24,571 nucleotides of DNA, from contig CAUAJB010000028.1 of assembly GCA_958429225.1 (NCBI GenBank), positions 1-24,571 on the forward strand, in the 5' to 3' direction. The position numbers were made by a program, and so were the translations under genes. The DNA is from an uncultured Collinsella sp. GTDB taxonomy: Bacteria; Actinomycetota; Coriobacteriia; Coriobacteriales; Coriobacteriaceae. How positions within the stretch are numbered: position 1 is the stretch's first letter; each line of letters opens with the position of its first letter. Under the pieces are notes generated by a model. That model saw only the letters and a program-made list of their open reading frames with translations. It made no database searches and was not told where the DNA came from. Below are positions 1 through 5,799 of the stretch, piece by piece.

Positions 1-202
1 TCATCGATTCCGCATCTCCTTGCGCGCCCACATTCCACTCCGCCTTAAATCAAGTTTAAATAAAAACTTGAATGCAAATTTGTTTTAATTAGTATGGAAA
101 CTATATCCATTTAGTTCTAATTTGTTCGTAGTATCAAATCGATACCGACACTAGCGTGACACAGTCTTTCAAGACAGCTATTCAACATTGGTGGTCACCG
201 CT
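1..202. other. AT-rich non-coding stretch with two short hairpins
   Basis: This stretch is markedly more AT-rich than the rest of the window and I see no convincing gene in it. Two short inverted repeats are visible: CAAGTTT (51-57) with AAACTTG (64-70), and GTATC (131-135) with GATAC (141-145). It probably acts as the upstream region of the small reading frame that follows. No promoter can be fixed with confidence. Confidence 0.35.
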
Positions 203-574
203 ATGGACAATGTGAACCACCTAAACGAACTCTCAATACAGTCCCAGCTTAGCACCCTTGAAAAACTGGTCGCGGACGCGGAACAATCTACCGACGCAAG
301 ACGCGATTTCGAAGCTCAGCCTCGTGCCGTATTCCAGAAATATGGAATTACAGCCCTCCAAATCAAAGCGGGAAATCGAAAAGTCTCTGTACGAACTGGT
401 GGAGTCAACCGAAAAGGAGGCGCGTGTCCCCGTTGCACGCGCAGTATATCGTCGTATCCAGCCCCCACCGTCCGAGGCACTTGGACGGTGGGAGTTCCGC
501 ATCCCCGGGAAAGGAAAAGCGCGGCCCATCCGGACCGCGCCCGCGCCCTCCTCCCATTTCACCCCGCGACGTAA
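203..574 (+). CDS. Small hypothetical ORF with a RiPP-leader-like N-terminus, probably degraded
   Basis: I do not recognise this gene. From ATG 203 the frame gives 123 residues; a TTG at 188 is an alternative, and neither has a strong ribosome site. The first 50 residues are acidic and helical and end in DFEAQPRAVFQKYGIT. This resembles the 'FxxxPxAxxxxYGI' end of several RiPP leader peptides. The later part is basic, with a CPRC motif, and runs through a GC-rich hairpin into sequence that looks non-coding. Another frame, starting at ATG 342, encodes an amphipathic segment (KSKREIEKSLYELVESTEK). A frameshifted, decayed gene is therefore as likely as an intact one. No maturase or transporter is nearby in the window. 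Confidence 0.3.
   Translation: MDNVNHLNELSIQSQLSTLEKLVADAEQSTDARRDFEAQPRAVFQKYGITALQIKAGNRKVSVRTGGVNRKGGACPRCTRSISSYPAPTVRGTWTVGVPHPRERKSAAHPDRARALLPFHPAT
464..492. repeat. Perfect 10-bp inverted repeat (hairpin)
   Basis: CCCACCGTCC (464-473) pairs with GGACGGTGGG (483-492) around a nine-base loop. No T-run follows on either strand, so it is not a canonical intrinsic terminator. It lies inside the open frame of the preceding small ORF, which argues that the ORF does not truly extend this far. Confidence 0.6.
508..540 (-). terminator. Intrinsic terminator of the DUF2958-region genes
   Basis: Read on the minus strand, GCGCGG (535-540) pairs with CCGCGC (519-524). The stem is extended inward by three more pairs around a GGAT loop. 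It is followed by TTTTCCTTTCC, just downstream of the stop codon at 559. Confidence 0.6.
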
Positions 575-1155
575 ACCGTCCGGCCCGTCTCGCAGTCGAT
601 GGTCTCGGCATCCCCGAACCCAACCCGGACGGCAGCCCATCCGCCGGCGCCCGCCAACGCATCGGCCTCGGACCTCGCGGCGGCGATGAGTCGCTCGAGC
701 TTTGCCGATCCGGCCGGCGCGGTCCCCACCTCGAACGCGCCGCCGTCGCCGCCCGACTCGTACTCGATGACGACTGTCGAGCCGAGAGCCTCCTCGAGGG
801 TCTCGGGCAGGCCGCCCATGTCGGCGAGGACGTGCCCGGCGACCGTGGCCAGCGGGTAGCGGGCCATCCCGGACGCCGCCGAGCGGCCGGCCATGCGGAG
901 CAAGCCGGCGGCCTCGAGCGCCTCGAGGAGCGCCGCGGGCACGTCGGCGTCGATGGCGATGTTGCCGCGTCCGCGGCACCACTCGGCCGCCGCCGGCCCG
1001 TTCGCCGTGAGCACGCCCCACTCGGCCATGTAGCCCTCGGAGCGCGGGTTCGTGGCGTCGAGGAGGAGGACGGCCAGGCCGCCGCCCACGTACTCATCGG
1101 CCACGAGGGCGAGGCGGACCGCCTCGCCCATGGAGTCGAACTCGACCGTGACCAT
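559..1155 (-). CDS. Hypothetical island protein, 198 residues
   Basis: I do not recognise a family with certainty. The start at 1155 is supported by an AGGAGGAGG-type ribosome site just upstream, and the gene begins four bases after the stop of the DUF2958 gene, so the two are co-transcribed. The protein is acidic and rich in Ala, Gly and Glu. It begins VTVEFDSMGEAVRLALVADEYVGGGLAVLLLD and has a WCRGRGNIAIDADV segment near residue 60. It has no signal peptide or membrane segment. The layout suggests a small soluble accessory protein of a conjugative or integrated element, possibly of the DUF4313-like or anti-restriction-like small-protein kind, but that is a guess from context. Confidence 0.6.
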   Translation of the reverse strand: MVTVEFDSMGEAVRLALVADEYVGGGLAVLLLDATNPRSEGYMAEWGVLTANGPAAAEWCRGRGNIAIDADVPAALLEALEAAGLLRMAGRSAASGMARYPLATVAGHVLADMGGLPETLEEALGSTVVIEYESGGDGGAFEVGTAPAGSAKLERLIAAARSEADALAGAGGWAAVRVGFGDAETIDCETGRTVYVAG

Positions 1156-1159
1156 GCGG

Positions 1160-1459
1160 CTACCTCCTCCTGACGGCGCTGAGCGGCTTCGGGGAGAAGT
1201 GCTCGTCGCGCTCGACGGCGGCAAACCCCATCTGGCGGTTCAGCTCGGCCATCTCCTTGATGCTGAAGTAGCCGAGCTCGTCGTCGTAGCCCTCGACGAG
1301 GCCGAACGCCTCGTCCGTTCCGTCGAACTCGAGCAGCCACCAGTCCCATCCGTTCACGCACGAGAAGTAGTGGGCGTAGACTGTGGGGTCCTCTGCCCCG
1401 TCCTGCTCGTAGAGCCTCGGCACCGTCTTGGCGATTTCCTCGGTCATCAGCTGCTGCAT
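1160..1459 (-). CDS. DUF2958 domain protein
   Basis: The 99-residue product matches the DUF2958 pattern: an N-terminal helix (MTEEIAKTVPRLYEQDGAEDPTVYAHYF), then WDWWLLEFDGTDEAFGLVEGYDDELGYFSIKEMAEL, ending with RDEHFSPKPL. The 'FGLV-G-ELGYFS-EL' core and the 'RD-F-PKPL' tail are family hallmarks from memory. The function of the family is unknown, but it is frequent on plasmids and integrative conjugative elements. The start at 1459 has a GGAGG site (in CGGAGGAAGAC) just upstream. The 198-residue gene follows after four bases, forming a two-gene operon that ends at the terminator near 508-540. Confidence 0.8.
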   Translation of the reverse strand: MQQLMTEEIAKTVPRLYEQDGAEDPTVYAHYFSCVNGWDWWLLEFDGTDEAFGLVEGYDDELGYFSIKEMAELNRQMGFAAVERDEHFSPKPLSAVRRR

Positions 1460-1777
1460 GTCTTCCTCCGTTCCGGGCAACCTGCCCTCAACATCTCGCC
1501 CCTGCGGGCAAAGCCGAATGGCGACGCCGTGCGTCGTCGTCGGCTTTGCTCCCTGCAAAGCCGCACCGGAGCGAAGGCGGGTCAAGGGAGGTCCATGACG
1601 ACCTCCACCAACCGGAGCGGAGCGGAGGTTTGTGCGGGGTCTCATGGGCCCCCTTGACGCGGCGTAGCGGAGGTGCCACCCGGCCGCGGAGCCGTGGCCG
1701 ATTCACGGCGGACGCCGGCAGCCCACGCCCAACATCGATACCATCTGAACCGCTATTCACTTTTCGAGAGGAGCCAT
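1460..1777. other. Dyad-rich non-coding region between divergent small genes
   Basis: No convincing gene is present in these 318 bases. The stretch is packed with repeats. GCAAAGCCG occurs at 1508-1516 and 1555-1563, and inverted (CGGCTTTGC) at 1541-1549. GTCAAGGG (1581-1588) is inverted as CCCTTGAC (1651-1658). GGAGGTC (1587-1593) pairs with GACCTCC (1600-1606). CGGAGCGG-type repeats lie around 1614-1626. It separates the minus-strand DUF2958 gene from the plus-strand gene at 1778, so it must hold their promoters. The dyads could be operator sites or part of a transfer origin; neither is proven. Confidence 0.5.
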
Positions 1778-1972
1778 ATGGAACTCGAAGACATCGTCTA
1801 CGAGCTCGCCTGCCTTCATGAGTCGATGCTCTTTTGCTGCGAGAACCGGTCCGGCAAGGAGGACCCGGTCTTCGCGCATTACTACATGGCGCTGGGAAGG
1901 ATTGTCAGGGACCTCGAAGAGGCCGAGCGGCGCATCCGGACCGAAACGGCCGGCGCTGAATCCCGTCAATAG
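1778..1972 (+). CDS. Small hypothetical protein, 64 residues
   Basis: The start at ATG 1778 is chosen because a GAGAGGAG ribosome site lies five bases upstream. Longer in-frame extensions run into the repeat-rich region and look non-coding. The product, MELEDIVYELACLHESMLFCCENRSGKEDPVFAHYYMALGRIVRDLEEAERRIRTET..., is predicted to be two helices with a CC pair near residues 19-20. I do not recognise it. It ends six bases before a clear terminator. The family is probably an island-specific small helical protein. Confidence 0.6.
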   Translation: MELEDIVYELACLHESMLFCCENRSGKEDPVFAHYYMALGRIVRDLEEAERRIRTETAGAESRQ

Positions 1973-1977
1973 AAAAC

Positions 1978-2009
1978 GCCCCTGCAATTTTACTGCCGGG
2001 GCATTTTTT
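1978..2009. terminator. Bidirectional intrinsic terminator
   Basis: GCCCC-T-GCA (1978-1986) pairs with TGC-C-GGGGC (1994-2002) with one mismatch, and a run of six T follows on the plus strand (2004-2009). Read on the minus strand, the stem is followed by TTTTC. It can therefore serve both the 64-residue gene and the convergent DUF4268 gene, whose stop codon overlaps it at 2008-2010. Confidence 0.75.
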
Positions 2010-2939
2010 AGAGCTCGATCTCCGCGATTATTTTTTTCATCTCGATGGCCCATCCGAGCTGTTCCTCGATGTACCCCGGCCATGCGTCCTGGTGGCCCTT
2101 GATGGGGTGGCCCGCCTTGTAGAAGCGCAGCCCCGATGCTTTTTTGCATCGAAGGTCACCGCCGCCAGCCCGAGGCGCTCCTCGAAGATCCCGCTGTTGG
2201 CGATGGCGCGGTGCCCGATCTCCTTGTCGTCGTCCACGTACAGCTCGATGCCCGTGCGGCCCTTGTGCGTATCGATGAGCAGGGCGAGATGGTATGCCGA
2301 GACCCCCAGGCGAAGCATCGACCAATGGTCCTTGCTGGGCTTCTGCGGGCTGAACTCCTTGAGGAACTCCGGATGGCCGCCTGCCACATCGCGGTAGGCC
2401 GTCCAGTACGCCAGCTTGACCTTTTCGGTCTCGCTGAGCCCCTCGGAGAGCTTCACGGTCTTGGTCCACTCGTTCGGCTGCTCGACCACGCCGAAGCGCG
2501 GGGCGGGCAGGGAGCCCCCGATCTTCCAGAGCTCGACCTCGACCAGGAAGAACCCGAAGTCGCTGTCGGTGTGCTGGTTGAGCCACTCGATGGCCTGGCG
2601 GTGCTCGTCGCGGGCGTGCGCCACGACCCAGATGACGACCTCGGCGCCCTTGCCGGCGGCATACGTGATCACCTTGCCGAGGTGGTCGTGGTTGGTGTCC
2701 TCGAGCTGGTTCTCGATGATCACCTTGCGGCCCGTACCGGACTCCTGCGCGTAGATGTCCACGTTGAAGGATCCGACCGAGGACTCCGTCTCTATGAGCT
2801 CGAGCTCGATTCCGACCGCCGTCCCGAGGGTTGCGAGATTCTGCTCCTCGGCCAGCCACTTGGTGAAGTCGTGGGCCTCATGCGGCCACACCTCGCGCAA
2901 GGGGACCTTCTTGATGGTGTCCAGGTTATAGGTCTTCAT
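2008..2939 (-). CDS. DUF4268 / PD-(D/E)XK-nuclease-like protein, frame broken at an A-AAA-AAG heptamer
   Basis: The N-terminal part starts at 2939 and reads without interruption for 267 residues. It carries the family pattern FNVDIYAQ-x8-VIIENQLEDTNHDHLGKVITYAAG: D61 and the ENQ at 76-78 fit a variant PD-(D/E)XK nuclease core. After K267 the frame yields an Arg/Ser-rich tail that does not look coding and stops at 2037. The natural C-terminus (ASGLRFYKAG...YIEEQLGWAIEMKKIIAEIEL, stop at 2008) sits in the -1 frame. Joining them at 2139-2145 gives 310 residues. The junction is the heptamer A AAA AAG in the zero-frame phase of a canonical -1 slippery site, inside a short GATGC/GCATC hairpin. It may be programmed slippage, a real indel or an assembly error. 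The role is unknown; defence or DNA processing is plausible from the fold. Confidence 0.75.
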
Positions 2940-3081
2940 CCGTCACCCTCTCGACCGATAATCTGGCCCCATTGTAGAGCCTCTCGCCATCAAACGACCG
3001 TAGCAGGAGCCCACGACGTTCGTCGACGTCCTTCAGCTCGCACGGGTACACGAATAGCAAAATATATCTCTTCTTAGTCAT
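2926..3081 (-). CDS. Small hypothetical protein, 51 residues, overlapping the DUF4268 gene
   Basis: On the minus strand an ATG at 3081 preceded by AAGGGAAGG opens a 51-residue frame: MTKKRYILLFVYPCELKDVD, then ERRGLLLRSFDGERLYNGAR and LSVERVTDEDL. It stops at 2926, 14 bases inside the DUF4268 gene, which is the overlap expected for translational coupling. The start region contains a beta-strand-like hydrophobic stretch (YILLFVYP). I do not recognise the family. It is too short for most gene finders. The ribosome site, the overlap and the balanced composition are the reasons for calling it. It would be the middle gene of a three-gene minus-strand group. Confidence 0.55.
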   Translation of the reverse strand: MTKKRYILLFVYPCELKDVDERRGLLLRSFDGERLYNGARLSVERVTDEDL

Positions 3082-3133
3082 GCGGTTTGCCTTCCCTTGA
3101 AAAACGAACCACTCGATCCGCGGAGAGGCGCTA

Positions 3134-3434
3134 TCAGGTGCCGTTCGTCAACGCCGCGGCGATTATGTCGCTGTCCGTGAAGACGAAACTGATGAGCTCA
3201 TCTTCCCAAGGCTCGCGCTCCTGCTCCTCCTCGGCCTCCTCGAACGTCATCGGCATCTCGCGCGCTCCCGAAAACTCGTGGCAGATAGCGTAGAGACGAG
3301 AGGGCCTATCAGCCCACTTATCAGCCGGTCGGCCAAAAGCGTCGTACTGCCGCAGCTCATCCCCAACATCGCGCCAGATTGTTCGATACCAACCCGTTAA
3401 CGATAGGGTCAAGAGCATCGTAGACCGTATTCAT
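3134..3434 (-). CDS. Hypothetical acidic protein, probably frameshifted near its start
   Basis: The longest open frame (start 3418, stop 3134) gives 94 residues, including WRDVGDELRQYDAFGRPADKW, an FSGAREMPMTFEEAEEEQEREPWEDEL acidic stretch and FTDSDIIAAALTNGT at the end. That start has no ribosome site. A better start lies at 3434 in another frame (AAAGG nine bases upstream), giving MNTVYDALDPIVNG. The two join smoothly if one G is removed from the GGG in AACGGGTTGG, producing about 99 residues reading DPIVNG-WYRTIWRDV. I infer a one-base indel or assembly error. The family is not recognised. It would be the first gene of the minus-strand group that includes the 51-residue and DUF4268 genes. 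Confidence 0.5.
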
Positions 3435-3511
3435 ATAGCGGCGCCTTTGCTACGGCTCAGATGTCACCATTTTAGATAATGGGCGTAGCGACCCGAATCT
3501 CATTTCAGGCC

Positions 3512-3524
3512 AATTCGACCAAGA
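3512..3524 (+). repeat. 13-bp direct repeat AATTCGACCAAGA, copy 1
   Basis: AATTCGACCAAGA is repeated exactly at 3784-3796. Its CGACCAAGA part also occurs on the minus strand at 3853-3861, where CGACCA is the 3' end of the tRNA gene. It could be an integrase or excisionase site. Confidence 0.55.
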
Positions 3525-3783
3525 GCAATCTACGGTCTTGTAACTGCCTCTTTCCAAATAAGGCCCGCCCCCGGTGGGGCCCCACCCATGCCCACGGCAT
3601 AGGCCCGCCAGAGCTAGAGGGACTTCGTCATTCTTGTCTGGTAACTCTCAAATAAAGCGCAGAAAGTGTGGAAGAGCGCCGAACGATCCTGCTGAACTCG
3701 TCGCCAACCGGCGTCAACCAGTGTGGAGATGGTTCAAGCAGGCATCCTGTTCGAAAAATGCCGTATTAATTGATTTCGACCAA

Positions 3784-3796
3784 AATTCGACCAAGA
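3784..3796 (+). repeat. 13-bp direct repeat AATTCGACCAAGA, copy 2
   Basis: This is the second exact copy of the repeat at 3512-3524. A shorter related copy, TTCGACCA, starts at 3775, so two tandem TTCGACCA words lie 11 bases apart. This spacing of about one helical turn suits protein binding. Confidence 0.55.
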
Positions 3797-3803
3797 TTGA
3801 AAG

Positions 3804-3847
3804 TCAAAAAAGAAAGCAGCTCAAAGGAACAATACCTCTGAGCTGCT
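3804..3847 (-). terminator. Intrinsic terminator of the tRNA-fMet gene
   Basis: Read on the minus strand, AGCAGCTCA (3839-3847) pairs with TGAGCTGCT (3815-3823), followed by TTCTTTTTT. It lies nine bases after the CCA end of the tRNA and has the form of a strong rho-independent terminator. Confidence 0.85.
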
Positions 3848-3855
3848 AAAAGTCT

Positions 3856-3932
3856 TGGTCGCGGGGGCAGGATTTGAACCTACGACCTCCGGGTTATGAG
3901 CCCGGCGAGCTACCAGACTGCTCCACCCCGCA
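3856..3932 (-). tRNA. Initiator tRNA-fMet (anticodon CAU)
   Basis: On the minus strand the 77-base gene reads TGCGGGGTGGAGCAGTCTGG onward, with anticodon arm CGGGCTCATAACCCG and T arm GGTTCAAATCC, and ends in an encoded ACCA. Three consecutive G-C pairs in the anticodon stem, next to the loop with CAT, and the absence of a Watson-Crick pair at positions 1 and 72 (U and G) identify it as the initiator species rather than the elongator. The encoded CCA starts at 3856 reading leftward. tRNA 3' ends are common integration sites, and the island lies on exactly that side. Confidence 0.93.
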
Positions 3933-3963
3933 ATGTCTGGGCGCTTCATGTGCGCAAGAAAGA

Positions 3964-3992
3964 ATATTACGCGGGAGTTCGGTAAACGGCAA
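3964..3992 (-). promoter_or_regulatory. Promoter of the tRNA-fMet gene
   Basis: On the minus strand TTGCCG (3987-3992) is separated by exactly 17 bases from TAATAT (3964-3969). This is a good sigma-70-type arrangement. Transcription would begin about 25 bases before the mature 5' end of the tRNA. Confidence 0.6.
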
Positions 3993-4069
3993 GGAAAATC
4001 TCGTAGAGCATAATTCCTTCATATTTAAACCCCTCAGCCCCTATCACCGTAAACGAATCGCAGCCGAGC

Positions 4070-4081
4070 GCCGTCGACGGC
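4070..4081. promoter_or_regulatory. 12-bp perfect palindrome upstream of coaX
   Basis: GCCGTCGACGGC is a perfect 12-bp palindrome 47 bases before the coaX start, next to a possible -10 element (TACAAT, 4088-4093). It could be an operator. Support is only the symmetry and the position. Confidence 0.25.
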
Positions 4082-4128
4082 ACGTATACAATGGTGCGCG
4101 TCCTTTTATGCCGACACCGGGAGTAGAC

Positions 4129-4902
4129 ATGCTGCTCGCTATCGATATGGGAAACACGCAGACGGCCATGGGCCTGTTTGACGGAGACGAGCTGGTGCAG
4201 TCGTGGCGCATGCCCACCGACCGCTCCTATACCGCCGACGAGATCCATGTGCGCCTGATGGGTTTCTTTAAGATGTACGGCCTTTCGCTCGATGCGGTCG
4301 ACGCGATCGCCTTTGCGGGCGTGGTGCCGCAGCTCTCGCGCGAGTGGCACGCCGTGGCCGACCGCATTGCCGCGGACGCCATCGTCATCGGGCCGCAGAC
4401 GGCCGCCGTAACCAAGCTGCGGGCGGCGCGCCCCCAGGCCGTTGGTGCCGACCGCATCGCCAACGCCGTCGCTGCCGAGACCTTCTATGGCGCGCCGGCG
4501 ATCGTGGTGGACTTTGGCACCGCGACCAATATCGACGTCATCGATGAGAACGGTTATTACATTGGCGGAGCGATCGCGCCGGGCATTCGCATCTCCATGG
4601 ACGCGCTTGCCGCCCGTGCCGCCAAGCTCGCCAGCGTGCCGCTCGAGGCGCCCGAGCACGCCATCGGCCGCGATACCGAGGAGTGCATCAAGGTCGGCGC
4701 CGTAACGGGCGCCGCCGCCATGGCTGAGGGCCTGGTCGCGCGCATGAAGCGCGAGCTGGGCCGCGAGGATGCCACCGTTATCGCCACGGGCGGTCTCGCC
4801 AGCATCGTCGCCGATTCGACCGATGCCTTCGACGTGGTCGACGGCCAACTCACCATCAAGGGCATCTGCGAAATCTACCGCCGCATGCAGGAGCTGGGAT
4901 AG
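4129..4902 (+). CDS. coaX: Type III pantothenate kinase
   Basis: CoaX phosphorylates pantothenate with ATP, the first step of coenzyme A synthesis, in the cytoplasm. The 257-residue product has the family motifs: phosphate-binding DMGNT (6-10), GADRI (106-110) with catalytic Asp108, DFGTAT (128-133) and GGAIAPG (146-152) in the ASKHA fold. ATG 4129 is chosen because GGGAG precedes it by about six bases and it gives the usual length. A longer frame runs back through the tRNA gene and is spurious. Type III enzymes are not expected to be inhibited by CoA and need a monovalent cation. It is transcribed divergently from the tRNA and converges on a BirA-like gene. A coaX-birA neighbourhood or fusion is known in other bacteria. 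Confidence 0.93.
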   Translation: MLLAIDMGNTQTAMGLFDGDELVQSWRMPTDRSYTADEIHVRLMGFFKMYGLSLDAVDAIAFAGVVPQLSREWHAVADRIAADAIVIGPQTAAVTKLRAARPQAVGADRIANAVAAETFYGAPAIVVDFGTATNIDVIDENGYYIGGAIAPGIRISMDALAARAAKLASVPLEAPEHAIGRDTEECIKVGAVTGAAAMAEGLVARMKRELGREDATVIATGGLASIVADSTDAFDVVDGQLTIKGICEIYRRMQELG

Positions 4903-4953
4903 AGCAGGGGCTTAAGTCGAGCACGGGCGCGAGCGGCGGACTAAGCAATGCAT

Positions 4954-5004
4954 CGGTCCTATTCCTCAAAAACGAAAATTTTTCAGTTTTGAGGAATAGG
5001 TCCG
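4954..5004. repeat. 18-bp inverted repeat, likely bidirectional terminator
   Basis: The arms 4954-4971 and 4987-5004 pair over 18 bases with one mismatch (CGG-T/A-CCTATTCCTCAAAA) around a 15-base loop. It sits between the convergent coaX and BirA-like genes, so it can act as a terminator in both directions, with a T-rich 3' arm near the loop. It resembles the other long palindromes in the window in size and placement. Confidence 0.7.
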
Positions 5005-5097
5005 AGGTGCCACCCCGCAGTCACGCAAAGCCCTCCCCGGTGCAAGCCGAGGAGAGCTTCCGTTGTCATCGTTATCTTTGAGCGCGGGCGCCTCGCG

Positions 5098-5799
5098 TTA
5101 CAGCCCGCGAATTCGTACGGCCTCGGGCGGAAACTCCTGCTCGCCGGCATCGGTCTTGATGGTCGCGCGGCCCCAGATGTCCAGGCCCGCAAACACACCG
5201 ACCGCAAGCGGCAAGCCGTTGGGAGACACCGCCGCAACCTGGCGGCCCAGCAGCGGCACCATGTCGAAGTACTCGCCCAGCACGGGAGCCAGCGGCCCTG
5301 CGGCGCCTTGCGGCGTGTTGGCAACAACCGCCCAGGCGTCCACGCGGGCCAGCACGGCGGCGGCCAGCGTCTCGACCAGCGCTTCGTCAGCCACGTCCAC
5401 ACCAAGCTCGCTCAGCGCCGAACGCTCAATATCCACCGTCACGGCACCGAACATGCCCGCAGCACCGGCACCGCCGTTCACGGCAACACGCGCGAGCGAC
5501 GTCTCAAACGCAGGCGCACCGCACACGATATCGCTCGGCCACTGGATACCCACCTTACCGGCAAGGCCCAACCCCGGCGTCGAATCCGTGCCCACGAGCG
5601 CGTCCATCATGCCCATCGCGGCCACAAACGGCAGGCCGTGGAAGGCATGCATGTTCACATCGGGGCGCACGACCAGCGAAAACATCAGCGATGCATCGCC
5701 CGCGCTCCACGCGCACCAGCCCGCGGACATGCCCTCGCGGCCCGCGTCGCGCGCCGCGTCGAGCTCGGTGCCAGCGACAACAGCATTCATCTCGATCAT
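5098..5799 (-). CDS. BirA-like (biotin/lipoate ligase fold) protein lacking the catalytic loop
   Basis: The 233-residue product aligns by eye with biotin-protein ligases. It has an N-terminal 'T-x-D-A-R-x-G' helix, FSLVVRP, then GKVGIQWPSDIV (the KWPNDI region) and a C-terminal SH3-like segment AGLDIWGRATIKTDAGEQEFPPEAVRIR. The GRGRxGRxW segment that holds biotinyl-AMP is missing: the sequence passes from SAGWCAWSAGDA directly to SLMFSLVVRP. The central GGILxE segment is also poorly kept. It may therefore bind a ligand without catalysing ligation, or be a specialised relative. The start codon directly abuts the folP-folK stop codon (no gap), so it is co-transcribed with the folate gene. A second start, four codons in, is possible. 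The assignment to the fold is moderately sure; the function is not. Confidence 0.6.
   Translation of the reverse strand: MIEMNAVVAGTELDAARDAGREGMSAGWCAWSAGDASLMFSLVVRPDVNMHAFHGLPFVAAMGMMDALVGTDSTPGLGLAGKVGIQWPSDIVCGAPAFETSLARVAVNGGAGAAGMFGAVTVDIERSALSELGVDVADEALVETLAAAVLARVDAWAVVANTPQGAAGPLAPVLGEYFDMVPLLGRQVAAVSPNGLPLAVGVFAGLDIWGRATIKTDAGEQEFPPEAVRIRGL

Larger units (their letters stand above)
3435..3803. other. Non-coding end of the island next to the tRNA gene
   Basis: I find no credible gene here. The visible structure is as follows. A 14-bp perfect palindrome GGTGGGGCCCCACC lies at 3573-3586. AGGCCCGCC is repeated at 3561-3569 and 3601-3609. The short dyad ATGCC/GGCAT follows the palindrome at 3588-3600. 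The 13-bp direct repeat AATTCGACCAAGA is annotated separately. An integrase gene would be expected beside the tRNA if this were the integrase end of an element; none is present. Confidence 0.5.

Noticed and set aside
3435..3855. Integrase gene next to the tRNA
   Set aside because: No open frame with tyrosine or serine recombinase motifs exists there on either strand.
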